DNA from: Nymphaea colorata
Taxonomy: Eukaryota > Streptophyta > Magnoliopsida > Nymphaeales > Nymphaeaceae
Direction of reading: 5' to 3'
Length of the DNA stretch: 64,000 nt
NCBI RefSeq assembly: GCF_008831285.2
Contig: NC_045138.2
Location: 16,711,934 to 16,775,933 of the forward strand
Shown: positions 15,557 through 28,411 of the stretch, one piece after another
How the letters are laid out: every line of letters starts with the position of its first letter
Numbering within the stretch: the first letter of the stretch is position 1
Program-made: the position numbers and the translations under genes
The notes under the pieces: model-generated
Databases searched by the model: none
What the model saw: the letters and a program-made list of their open reading frames with translations, nothing else
Told to the model about the DNA's origin: nothing

Positions 15557-18500
15557 ATGGCGGAGGCAAGAACAGAGGGCGGCGGGGGAGACATGAGGCA
15601 GAGGAGGAGATGGAGTTGGCTTGTTGGGGCGTTCATTGCTGTGTTTCTTGCGGGTGTCGTCGCCTCCGGTAACGCTCCCAAGTTCTCTCTCTTTGGTCGC
15701 TTGAGCGAGAATTGCGGTTGCCCGGTACGCCTTTCTTGATACAGATTCTTCTTCTTCTTGTTTTTGTCGGTTTTCTTTGACGTGATTGCAATTCGTTCTG
15801 ATCCTAGCTCTGGTTTTGGAGTTTCTGTTGAATTAGACCGACTGCCCTGTTATCAGGGTCGGGCAGTCACAGAGTCGTGGGAGGGAGAGAATGGGGCTTT
15901 GTCTTTTTTACTTTGAGCCTTTCGATCATGTAATCCTTCTTGTCCTTATTACATCTGTTACCACCTTCACACCCGCAATTCCCTCTTCACAACTTGATCT
16001 GTGACTCTTCGTGATGGGGGTTAACTGGAGGACTTTGAACTGTGAAGCAAGTGTAAGTTCGGAGAGTGATGGAGTATGTGTTCCCCTGCTAGTACATGTT
16101 CCTACTTTTTCTGTTTTAAAAAAATCGTTGCTCATTTGACTAGCGGAGTTATTATTTGGGTTTCCCGTTGAGAATAATGTGAGGTTTGGAGAGGAACACA
16201 ACAATCTGGAAAAAGAAAAGGGGTTCTGGACTTGATAAACTTGTGGCTTATAGTTTCTTCTAACTCGTGGAGGAGTTATGACAAACTATCATAAGTGAAA
16301 GTTGGCTTTCGCTTTTACTTGATTTGTCTTTTTCCAAAAATTTTCACTAGTTGGGATTTGAAAACACTGTGTATTCGTATATTATTTCTTTTCATGAAAA
16401 AGAGCCAGTCTTGGAGAACAGAGTATCTTGAAAGCTGACTGAAATAAGAAGCAAAATATTATAAGAATAATATTGGGGGCATTAACAATCTTCTCCAACG
16501 GGGAATACAAAATGGTAGTAAAGATTAAGTTAAATTGGTAAAGCTTAGCATGTTTCATTTAAATCTTGATGAAGTATGAGTGATCAATGTAGATGAAGGG
16601 AAAACCAGGTAAATCCATATGTATTTGATTTAATAGAAAAGAAGAGAAATCTGACTGCCTTTGTTAAGACGAATCTAAAAGCAGAAACAAGCAAGCGAGT
16701 AGGACATTATTAAATCCTAAAAATTTTATCCAATGGTTTCCAAAACATAAGAACTTATTTAAGACGTTCCAAAAGGCTGCTGTTGGTAAACACATGGATA
16801 GATATAGATAATGCGATATAGGAGGTGAACTGCAAACTGATTTTCTTTCTTCTTCTTCTTCTTCTTTTTTTGTTGACATTGGCTTCTGAAGCTAGTTGGA
16901 ATCTTGGAGTGAATTCTATGTGGACTTAATAGAATTGATTGGTCAATTTGTATTTTCAATGGTGCAGAATGCTCGTAAATATACTGGGATGGTGGAGGAT
17001 TGTTGTTGTGATTATGAGACTGTTGACACACTTAACTCAGAAGTATTGCATCCTATCCTCCAAGAGCTTGTGAAGACACCATTCTTCCGATATTTCAAGG
17101 TTTGATAAAATTTTTTAGGTTATCTAAGTGCAAGTTTATTCATATGCATGATATTGATGAACTTTATACTGCCACTAAGTAAAAAAAAAATCTTCTGTAA
17201 GGATCTATTTCTCCATTTTTGTGTGTGTTTCTTTTTTTTTGTTATGTTTTATGTTTTTTTTTTTCTTTTTTCCCCTTCAAAAGAGGGGTTGGGGCTGGTA
17301 TTCATGTTGCTTTCCTCTCAAAAGATTTCTCTATTATGCTTCAAAAAATTGGAATATGGCAAATATCAAACTCATATAGATGAGGTCTTCCTGGCGCTTG
17401 ATGCTGCAGACAAGTTGGACATGGGCTGTTTGATTGGAGCCAGTTGTTGTGGCATTTTAGGTGATTATTAAACTGTGGACTGTTGCTTTTTCGGGATCTT
17501 AAAGCCTACGTACGTATGGTTGCTGAACATTCCATGTTGTGATCATTGAAAACTTAAAAAATACTTACTCTTATGATCTCAAGGTTGTTAATATGATCGA
17601 GATGTCTACACATGTGCACACAGGGCCATCCAATCTAAATTCATTTTAGCAATTTCACTTGTCTAGAGAATCATTATCTACTGTTATTATATTGTTATTT
17701 TTGGAGGCAACCCATGCTCATCCAAAGGTTGTTGTGCTAGAAACCTACTTCTTACGTTTGGATTTCGAATTTGCTAATTTTTAACTTTGCTGATGTGATC
17801 CATTGGCCCATGTAGTTTCCTTTTAGACTTTCAGGACTGCTATGATGGATTTCAAATGCTTAGTACTGTTTCGCTTTTTATCACACACACTTGAATAAAC
17901 CCATCCCTTAGGTTAGTGGCAAGCATCTGATCATATTCAAGAGTGTATGCAGAGTCTTGCCTCCTCATTGTGTTGTAGGACGTGTCCTTCTTGATTCAGT
18001 TATAGGCTAAGTCACATAGGTACTTCAGTAAGGTCCACGTACCCGTGTCGCCGTACCCGTACCCAAAATGAGTACTTTGACACTTGGGTACCTATAGATC
18101 CAAATTGCTTAATTTTACTTTGATTTAATTTTTACCACCTTACTTTTTATTCTATTCTTTGGATGTGAAAATTCTATTGATGTTCATATTTGACTAGGGG
18201 GCTGCTTGGTTGTCCATATGTTTAAAGTTTTTCATAGGTTTCTTAAACACACTGCTGCAAGAGCTGTTGATATATATTTTCTATGTTATTTATTTGTTTA
18301 TGTTGATGTATATTCTTTATTTTGATACATATTTTATAAGTATTTCTTATTGTTTATATATATATAGCCGTACCCCCGCACTCAAGTTTTTTGAAAATGG
18401 TTAGTACCGGTGTCTGCACCGGCACCCGTACCCGTACCCATGTGACATAGGTTATAGGGGCCATGATAGATTTTGTACAGTAGATGTGTTTTGTCTCCAA

Positions 18501-21500
18501 TATATAATTTTTCTCCAGTAATGCCAGAAAAAAAGAGTACAGAGTTTCTGAATGTGAGCTTTCATACTTGTCCTTTTGCAGTTGAGTTGATGCAGAAATA
18601 TTTTCGTTCCCATATTGCATTTTCTTTGTGGGTACAACCATATGTACTTTTTACAGTTTTCCAGTGTCAGATGTCATCCTGCATCTTTCATGCAAAACTA
18701 TTATGCTGGTTAATGATTGATGTCCAAAAAGTTTGTAATCATGTTTTTAGAACATAAGTTGTATAATCCAACTATTTTGTGAATTCCTTTAGTTATGTGC
18801 TATGTTATGTCATATCAAATAGCTTAAAGATGAAATGATTTGTTGGAACACTAGAAAAATAATTTGTTTAATGTATGGGCACACTAAACAATTATTCATG
18901 CACTGTTTTCTGATGCAATATTTGTCACCTTTTTTCAAATATATGTTCCTCTTGGGCTCATGAGAATGTAGTGATAAAAATTTTATTAGCAGATTAGAAG
19001 AACTGATCCCCATAGAAGGTGATAAATAGGGCTGAATACAAGCCATGACAGGGGCACTCAAATAGGCTCGCCCCTTAAATGACTTGGCTTGAGCTAAGTT
19101 CGAAGTTAAGTAGGGGCGAGATTGGCAAGTTGGCTCAACTGAGCTGAACAAGCCCCAGGATCACCTTGGTTCAGCTTTGGATAAGCCTGAGTTGAGATGA
19201 TTTACAAGAATTTTTTTTTTTGTTTCTGAGAACGATGTGCAGCGGGGCTGCATTGACAGGGTATTTTGAACTTGAAACTTCTTCAACAAAGGAGAGAAAA
19301 GCGACTGCTGCACAACAGCTTTGCCTTTCAAAATGTGTGCACAAAAATATGTATATATTAAAATTAACAAGCTTAGTTGAACTTATGCGAGTTTGCAAAG
19401 TACAGCTCAACGTTGGCTTGTTTTATTGAAGCTTAAAGTATTTGCTCAAACTCAACTCAACTTCAGCTGAGCTTAAATTGGTGGATCCTGAGCCCAGTTC
19501 GGGTTTACTCGATGCCTTGCCCACCCCTAGTGATAAATGATCCCCAAGGGTGCAACAGAAAGCAAGTACAAGTACTCAGGATATTCCTTGGTACATCATT
19601 ATTTGTTAGTGTTACTAGTTATTTATTGTTCTTTTGCTTTTGATAACCCCTCTCTTTTGCTGTGTGAACTTTTTGGACAATTCGAAGTCTTTTAAGCTTA
19701 GCCTTCTAATGCATTTTCTCCCCTGATTGTAATAGGTGAAGCTGTGGTGTGATTGTCCTTACTGGCCAGATGATGGGATGTGCCGCCTTCGTGATTGCAG
19801 TGTTTGTGAATGCCCAGATAACGAGTTTCCTGAAACATTTAAAGGGTCATTCCAAAGACTTTCTAGAGAAGATCTCATTTGTCAAGAGGGAAGACCTCAA
19901 GCAGCTGTTGACCGAACCCTTGATACCAAAGCATTTAGAGGATGGAAAGAAATTGACAATCCTTGGACATATGATGATGAAACTGATAATGGTATTGTTG
20001 GTTGCTGTAGATTTGCTTTGAATGGTATGCTAGACAAAAATTTTTCACATGCTACACTTTCTGCAGCTGAAATGACTTATGTTAATCTACAACTAAATCC
20101 TGAACGTTACACTGGCTATTCTGGACCATCTGCAAGAAGGATATGGGATGCTGTGTATAATGATAATATTAAAGGTAACAAAATGATCTTCATTTGCCAT
20201 GAGAAGCTTCTTTTCTATTGATTTCATGAGTTGTCACTTGGTATTGTTGGATCTTAGTTGTTGAGTGCCTAGTATCTGAAGTATGATTGGACTTCTTGCA
20301 TGCAGGCATTGTCTCACTCATTTTATTGTTTTGTATCTTTGTATTAGTGTTTTTTCCTTATTTATGTTTTTAATATTGAATTGCTTTTGTTTACCCTAGA
20401 AATATGGTGCTTTCAATAAATAAATACTGTCTAAAATATTTTTACTCTAATTTGTTTGATTTCAAGCATATGCTTTGTGAGATATGTTGCCCTTCCCCAT
20501 CCAATGCCTACTTTAGTGCCAAATGTGTGCTTCAAATGATGATAAACAGAGGCTGCACTCAAGTTTCATCATCATCATGCTAACTTAAACAGACAGAAAA
20601 ATTAAAGTGCAAAAGAAAATTATGTATAACCAACATCTACAAGCTTCTTCTTTGAAATTTTGACTGAAAGGAATTATGTATCACTGCAACGAAACAAAGA
20701 ATCATATTTATTTCACTTCTATTTTCTTGTAAATTGCAACTTATATTCTCACAAAGCGAGGAACCAGGGTGTGTTGCAGACTCAAGCCTTTAACAAGAGG
20801 CTGGATTTTGTCAAGTAGCACATCACTCTCCCTCTCTCTGGCATTATGAATCAGTTCTGTATAAAAAAATTTCCATAGAAGAACTAGTGATTATGAAAGG
20901 AAAGAAAGAAACAACACACCTGCAGGTTTTGTTTGTCTACTGACTGATTTTGTTTTTTGCTCACTTACAAAGCATGCAAAAGGCAGACGATTGGAAGAAA
21001 ACTCATATTCCATTCATAATGATAAGTTCCCGCAGAAGGCAGAGACAGGAACAGTGAGAATGAGAGAAGAAATCCCAAGATACTCACCATCATCATCGCC
21101 ATTTTGTATCTCCCCTTTTGAATGCTTAACTTCCAGTAAGGCAGGGCCTCTATATCGAGAGCTCCATCTCTGCTGGTCGCACATCTTACATACTGTAAAC
21201 ACTTATTACGTTGCAGTAACACTTTCCCCTTCAATAAGGCCACCCATGAAAAGTCTTATCTGCTTGGACACCAGAAAAGAAGGTCGAAACTTACAATTGG
21301 AGTGTGTCCCCCACATGTTGCATGTGCCAAATCCTTTTGTGAGTTATTTTGCATATGCACCTGGTTGCAACTCATAAGTTTGCCTTGGATCAACCAACAC
21401 AATCCTTTTGGCTCAGGTTTGATGTGTTAGGCCAGTCATGTTTCTTCTTTCTGAATTGTGGAACAACAAACTAAAGATGAGGTTAGAAAAAGATGCCAAA

Positions 21501-24500
21501 CGAATGTTGAAGTCAAAGTAAAGAATACGCTGGGACTTGCATTGATGGCTATAGTTGCTCTATTTCATAGCTAGAGAAAAGGAAATAAATAGCTACAGAT
21601 GAGAGAACTCCTTGAAAATAGGACAGGAAAGAGGGAGGGGGAGACTGAGAAAGCTTGTCTTACATTCTTTTTCCTTCAAAGATTACTAATGGAATGTTGT
21701 GCTTAAATGCAAGAAAAAATCACACCTTTTTCTTAATTTTTACTGTTTTGCGAGTCTCAATGGCCAACAGGTGCCTGAGGAAATGCCAGTTGTGTCTCAT
21801 ATGGGATCACAGTCTATGTGTTCTCGAGGAGTAATTTCATGTAACAACCCTGAAATGTTGTGGGATCATCTTCATTTGTGTCTCTAATGGATCGATGTAA
21901 GAAAAGTAGTTTTCAAACTTCAAAGCATAGTGGATTGTAGCAGAAGATATCTTTATCCAAGCAAATATGATAGTGGAAATTCATGTTTATATGGAGAAAA
22001 ATAATACATAAAGGCACCTGCAAAGTCAGAGGGTCAAAGAGTGCAATATAATGATTAGATTCCCCTAGTATTATGAGAACCTTCATTCTTACTGCTGAAG
22101 TGAATCAGGTAATATTAAATACCTAAGTGTAGCACGTTCAGGCACTTGTCATCTTTTTGCTCCTCTTCCTTGCAACAGAAGTGTTTCTTGTCGTTTGCTA
22201 CTTTTCATTCTTTTGGCATGTACATCATGACAACAATAGTCATTTGTGAAAGAGAGAGGCTTCTGCGCTCAAACAGACGGTGCTTTTTGTACAGAAGATT
22301 GCTATTAATGTAAGCTCGCTGAGTTTTACATGCCTGGAGAAATTTTTTTAGAGTAGACAATCTTTATTTTCTTTTAAAAATTTTGCTAAGTGTTTTCAGA
22401 GAAATTGAAAAACCCATGGCTGAAATTCTAAACCTTCCAATTGGATACTCTTTTTGGGCATGTATTAGGAACATCTTAGATCGACTTCCTCCCTGATTAG
22501 GGACTAGTACTGATTTCTTCTTCTTTACTTATCCTCTTTTTTAACTTCCCTCTCTAGACTTGCCATCTGATTCTTTTCAAGAGCGGAAGGTTCTATACAA
22601 GTTGGTGTCTGGGTTACATTCTTCCATTTCAGTTCATATTGCTGCTGAGTATCTCCTTGATGAAGCTACCAATCTGGTACTGTTCCTACTTTCCTCGTAG
22701 CATGTTTCTAATACATTAATACTGGTGTTTGTTAGTGCAAAATTCATGTACGTGTGATATTTTCTATATTACTTTTTATTGCATGCAGTGGGGACAAAAC
22801 CTTGAATTACTATATGACCGCGTGCTGAGATACCCAGAGCGTGTCAGGAATTTGTATTTCACTTTTCTGTTCGTCCTTCGGGCAGTAACGAAGGTAATGT
22901 TTTATTTGGTATACTTTTACTGGGGGTATGTGCTCTTGGTTTTTCATAACATCCTTTCACATTTTTTCACATGTTTCATGAATGTTTTGTTTATTCATCA
23001 GAAAAGCTTGTGAAAGTATTTTAAAATTTGATGGAGATAAATTTTCTTCTTTAAGTGCTTATTTTGGCCAACTTTGAGGAGTAAGGCAAAGATGAGTTAT
23101 AAATAAAGTATTGATGCCTATTTGGTTCAGGAAGAAAAAGTGATCATTCGATCACCTCTCTATTTGTAAATGTGCTGTGAAAGGTTATAAAAATGTGGGC
23201 AATAATGTTCTTATTATGGAAGATCCCTTATGCACCCTAAAAAGACTTAGTTCGTCACGCTAGCTCAAACCATACATGGACAGCAGTGACCTTTCCATAG
23301 ATTGTTTAGAATCTAATAAGGCCTACTGGTTTCATCTTTAACATAATTAGCATGATAGACAATGTGTTGTACGAGTCAGGTTTGTGTCCACGTTGGTCAA
23401 GCATATCCACATCATGAATGGTATTAAGAATGGTCATTGGTTAGCTATTCTGGTTGTAATAAATCAGAAGATTTTATAATAACAATTTGTGGCGACATCT
23501 TTGGCAATGTGATTCTTTCCTTATTTTGTGTAGTTTTAGTCCGGAGAAGTGTGGTGAAATTTACTATCTATTGTCATTAAGAATGTTTAGAACATCTTGG
23601 TACTAAGGCCTTCCCTTCCTATTACATAACCACAAGCAGTTCCGAGGACTTCATTTTTTTCTTTCTCAGCGCCATCTTATGGTCAAAATGTGTTATGTCT
23701 GCATGTGAAGGATATACTTAAATTATTATGCTCTCTTCTGTTGGTTAGGTCACTTACTATCAATGTGTGCTTGATGAAAATGACTGTAGCTTTTCGATGG
23801 CATTGTTTGTGAAGTCAATCTCCTTTGTGTGCTCCAGGCAGCTGATTATCTTGAGCAGGCTGAATATGACACTGGCAACGCTGCTGACGACCTCAAGACA
23901 CAGTCCCTTGTAAAGCAGCTGGTCTTCAACCCTAAGCTACAAGCTGCATGCCCACTACCTTTCGATGAAGGAAAGTTATGGAAGGGCCAGAACGGACCCA
24001 ACTTAAAGCATGAGATTCAAAAACAGTTTAGGAATATAAGGTTTTGCTTGAGACCTCTAGATTATTGAAGGCATATTATTTTCATTATGGTTTTTTTCAC
24101 CGCCTTCGTCCTTACAATGTGACTTTTTAACAGCTCAATTATGGATTGTGTTGGGTGTGAGAAATGTCGGCTCTGGGGAAAACTTCAAATTCTTGGGCTT
24201 GGTACAGCATTGAAGATCCTTTTCTCTGTTGATGGTGATGACCGCGTAGATCAGCCTGTAAGAGAATTGATGTACCATCATTGGGTTCAAGCTTTCGATG
24301 AATTCTCATATGTTTATAAATATGTCTGCCAGCTTCCTAATTGTTTTTATTTCTACCATGAACTAATTAACTGATCATGTTACATGCCACAGCTTCAGCT
24401 ACAGCGAAATGAAGTAATTGCTTTGCTGAACCTTCTCAATAGATTGTCAGAATCTGTTCAATGGGTAAAAGAGATGGGGCCTGCTGCTGAAAAAATCGTG

Positions 24501-24545
24501 GAGGGACATCGATCCTCAGCTAGTGTTGGTACGAGCAGTTTGTAG
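15557..24545 (+). CDS. ERO1: endoplasmic reticulum oxidoreductin 1 (ERO1)
   Basis: FAD-dependent thiol oxidase of the ER that re-oxidises protein disulfide isomerase and passes electrons to oxygen. Exons: 15557-15724, 16968-17099, 19736-20174, 22558-22676, 22789-22893, 23838-24040, 24134-24257, 24393-24545; all introns GT-AG, total 1443 nt, 480 aa, close to other plant ERO1 proteins. Seen: a basic RQRRR then one hydrophobic segment (about 19-37), a type II signal anchor; the CCCD motif (68-71); the shuttle pair C116-x4-C121 inside the plant-type cluster C105..C126; the NPERYTGY motif near the end of exon 3; and the core redox motif C394-VG-C397-EK-C400 in exon 7. All expected active-site cysteines are present. 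Intron 2 (2.6 kb) holds two MITEs. A TGACGTGA motif resembling a UPR element lies in intron 1 at 15778. Confidence 0.97.
18007..18450. mobile_element. CTAWGTCACAT-family MITE, copy A
   Basis: Ends CTAAGTCACATAGGTAC (left) and GTACCCATGTGACATAG (right) are inverted repeats with two mismatches over 17 bp. The element is flanked by a perfect 8-bp target duplication, GTTATAGG, at 17999-18006 and 18451-18458. Subterminal regions contain several GTACCC hexamers; the middle is T-rich and non-coding. It sits in ERO1 intron 2. Similar ends occur at 46502, 55042 and 60608. Confidence 0.85.
19027..19529. mobile_element. hAT-like MITE, 503 bp
   Basis: The left end TAGGGCTG and right end CACCCCTA form short imperfect inverted repeats. 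A perfect 8-bp target duplication, GTGATAAA, flanks it at 19019-19026 and 19530-19537. The interior has recurrent GAGCTNAA-like motifs on both strands and no coding capacity. It lies in ERO1 intron 2, about 570 bp beyond copy A of the other family. Confidence 0.75.
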
Positions 24546-25067
24546 CCATTTTTGTGGTACTGGTATGATTTCTCACCCTCTGCTTTCTCTAGTCTCAGCT
24601 AGTGTCGTTATTATTAAATGTGGTTTCTTTTCTTGGGATTAGCAGCATGCTGGAGTTGTTTGTTATTCAAACCGCTGTTGAGTCAATTGCATCTATGGAT
24701 CATGAGAGCCTAAATTTATTAGTTCCCAGAGTTGGCAAATGCTGAACCTCAATTTTATCAAATTAGTGGAAGAATATGTGAACATTGAGATGGAGGACGT
24801 TCTAGAGTTTTTTCTTTTGTATCCGAAGGCACAGGGCATTTATGTCAGATTATGTGCAGAAAAATGAGAAAGTTGCCTTCTTGGCGTTGTATATTCTTAT
24901 TAATTGGAATACAATAATGTAACAAATTGTATTTCTTTTCTTCTCCTTGGAGAAACTACTTTTGCTTTTTGGCAGATAAAAAGAGTTTAGTCTTCGCACC
25001 TCTAGTTATATGACGCGACTTAAGTGCACAACGTGCACGCTTGCCAATCTCGATATATATCCACTAG

Positions 25068-25143
<76 letters not shown>

Positions 25144-28100
25144 CAGTGGATTTTTAATACGTCGACCATTGGAATGAATCTTTCATTTCCTATTATGAAA
25201 AATTTTGGATTTCTAATAATTGACGATTGGGATCTTAGCGTTTGGAAGACAAGCCTGTAATGGATGCTAGGCCAAGACTGTCCAGCCACCAGCCCTGCGA
25301 CCGCTACAAAGTTGAAGGGGGTTTTCATCCTCTGAATAAAAGTTTCAGGTTCCAAATACCGACACCTCGTGTCATTACTTGGAACTGTTGTTCCAAGCAT
25401 TTTATTTCACGTTTTGGATTTGCATGGAGCTACAATTCCATCTATTAACAAAACCCATTGATTGTAAAAGGGAAGAAAACATTGTACGAGCTTTTAAAAA
25501 AAAGTAACGGGCAGCAAAAAGTGCTCGACATTAAGGTCGTGTTTGGATGAATCATTTTAAAAAATGGTTTTTGCGAAAATCTGGTTTTTTAAAAATCATT
25601 TTTTAATGAGTTTTGAAACTTGGTTTTGGTTTTAGTGTTTGGGTAACATGACAAAAATCACAACGATATCCTACTGAAAATACAATAAAAAGTCACAGTA
25701 TTTTCAAACTGAGCAAGATTTTGAGAATGACATCATAGCTTCACAATGAGTGTGCTGTAAATAATTCACCACAAAGAAACATACGGGTCACTAAAACAAT
25801 GCGAACATATGTGAGTAAGGAATTCAGTTTCCTTTTTTTTTTGTCAGTTATATCTCCTATTCTCCTTGGACTTGCTTGATAAGGTACATCCAAACTCCAA
25901 AGAAAAGTTCAGCACTACCTTTACTCTGGGACAGGCTGCTAATTATTTTGTATGTCATTGCCATTTCAAACCAAAAACACATGAAAAGGGCTGCTTTCGG
26001 CTAAATTTATAGAAAATCATAGCTGCAAGGCTTATTTATGGCCAATGGTGAAGTATGGGTCCATCAACGCAACAGAGTAGCACCGGCATTTGAAGGAGAC
26101 AAAGCTCAAAGTAAGAAAAGAAGGGAAACAAAGTAGATTCTTCTCTTTAAAAAATTTCTTGGAATGAGGATGCCCCATTGATGGATCTGATTTTTTTTTT
26201 TCTTCTTTTTTTCATTATTGGAGTGGATTTCCAAAACTCATTGGGCATATGGATGTTGATCAGACAAGAACATGCTCAGTTTTTTTTTTATATATATTTG
26301 ATTTTTTTGTTTATATGTTTTTCAAAATTCTAGACATATAAATATGTCACCGCGGTAGGCCTGGAGTAGGCCGTTCAGGCTTGTTTTGTCTTTCTTTTAC
26401 TTCAACACAATTAAACTTAGTTTAAGTATATTAAAGTTTATCAAAAACAAGAAAGTTTCAAGATTCATTTGGATCCATATTGCTCTGGTGACCGTCCAAT
26501 ACTATGCCTGTCAGTTAATATATAAAACGATATTAGTAATAATAAAAAATGCACTAAAGGTCAATAAAGATCCCAAATACAAAGACCTGATCTACGACTC
26601 TCATTCCTTCTGAGGTTTTCGCTATCATAATGATAAAATAGTATTTTTAAGCATATTTTAGCACTTGGCATTTACTAAAAACTGGAAAAATTATTTCATA
26701 AACTTAAGCGTGCATTCGTAATTTCTCAAATTTATAAACAGAGGACTGATTTGTCAATAGGAATACCGTAGGCCTATATTTGCCATTTTCCTTCAAGTCC
26801 AGCGCCGGTTTGGAAAAACAACACTCAAGAAACCCCCCGCCCGCTGCCCTTCTGTAGTAGATGAGCCGGCGACCATGTCGTCGTCTGCCTCGGAGACGAA
26901 AAGATAATTTTTGTTTTTGGTGCGTTTTCGGTCGCGTGACGTTCAGAGAGCTACCTGACCTAGTCGGGCCTGGAGAAGTCAACTTTTCGAGTGTTCTTCA
27001 AGAGGTTGATCTTCCCCTCCACTTCTCCTTCCCCCCATTTTTTTTATGAAGTGTTGATTCCTAAAAATTTAGTCGAGTACTCGATCCTTTCTGCATTTGG
27101 GTGCGTGAGAGCTTGTTAGTTGGGAGAATTTTCTCTGTCTTATTTTTCTTTTGCCATCATATATGGTTGAATTTCTTGTAGTGGGAGTGTTGTGTAGTGG
27201 ACAGTAGATCGCTTCTGAACGCTGCGACTGAAGTTGCATAGCTGCATTAATCGACTTCATTGTCTAACAAAAGCAGGGTCTTGAAAAGAAATGGTGGGAA
27301 TTTAAAATAAACCAAAAAGAATATCATCTTCCAATGTCAACTGCCTTTAACTCATGTGTTTATAGATGAAAAATCATTTTCATGCTGTGTGGCAGGTACG
27401 TTAAGATTGTTTTGACGACTTTCTTGTCATGATATTGAACAAAATTAGAAACCCTCTTCTAGTTATCTAGTTTTCCTTTCGTCTTTCAATATTTCTATGA
27501 TACTTTTAGCACAGTACGTGGAATCTTCAAAATGCATGAGATCTTCTGGCAAACAAGTTTACAAAAGAATGCGTATAATCGAGCCCTTGAGGGCTTCGTC
27601 TTTGTTTCTCTTCTAGAATATAAGCCCTCAGTTTTTGTTCACGCTTGGTTGTTAGAACGATCCTTGGCAGTTCCATTTATAATGCGTTGTAGGAAATCAT
27701 CCAATATCCATCTCCAGATTGAGAAAGTCACTCAATCAAGGGGTTGGTTTTATGGTTTTAAAAGTATGTGCACGCTTCTGCTAATCTGTGAACGAGGAAA
27801 AAAGAAATATACCTCAAGGAGGCTGTACAAGGAGACTGTAGGAACTTCTTTGATGGATCTCCTTGATAGATAGCTTGCTTATATTCTTCTGAAGACTCCT
27901 CCATCTTTCCCCTTTGTACAGGTCGTGGGGCTCCTTGAGACACCTCTGCAGGCTGGGTCATGGTCCTAGTGAATTCCTTTTGGTTTTGCAAATGCAAACA
28001 CCTGATTGCCCTGGAGACTTAGAAACCATTCTCTGTTTATCTATGATCAAACTCTGAACATTTCTGAGCTGTCTAATGGGCACATGTAGCACCAAAGGAG

Positions 28101-28411
28101 TTCATGGCAGGGGATCCCATCATCGACATGCTGTGGAACTGGGCATTTTGGCTTGAACTGTGCACTTAATTAGCTATTGCCATGTGCTTCTCATCTATAT
28201 ACCTTAATCTCTGTGAAGCATTTTATGGAGCATTCACATAAGCTGGGTTTTGTTGACTCTTGCATTTTTGAATCGTCACAAAATCTGATCCATGATATGT
28301 TGTTCTACTTATTTTGAATTGGCATCATCACATCAAGCTTTCTTCTCCACATCCTGCAGCCCATGTTGATATTTGTAACTTGTGCATTAACAGAAGTTGG
28401 ATAGGCTTGCT
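24546..28411. other. intergenic, with probable PAC4 promoter and 5' UTR
   Basis: The first few hundred bases are the ERO1 3' UTR and flank. A 70-bp (AT)n lies at 25071-25140. A GC-richer island at about 26800-27060 followed by pyrimidine-rich leader-like DNA is the best candidate for the PAC4 transcription start, with a spliced 5' UTR ending at the acceptor before 28394; this is inference. Short open frames at 27532-27873 (plus) and 27758-27997 (minus) resemble nothing known. Confidence 0.4.
25071..25140. repeat. (AT)35 microsatellite with inverted flanks
   Basis: Seventy bases of pure AT repeat. The flanks CCACTAGCTG (left) and CAGCAGTGG (right) are near-inverted copies of each other apart from a one-base indel, so the whole can fold as a long hairpin. 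Confidence 0.9.

Noticed and set aside
27758-27997. Minus-strand 79-codon frame with protein-like composition
   Set aside because: It matches no family I recognise, has no splice context and lies in the region I interpret as PAC4 5' flank or intron.
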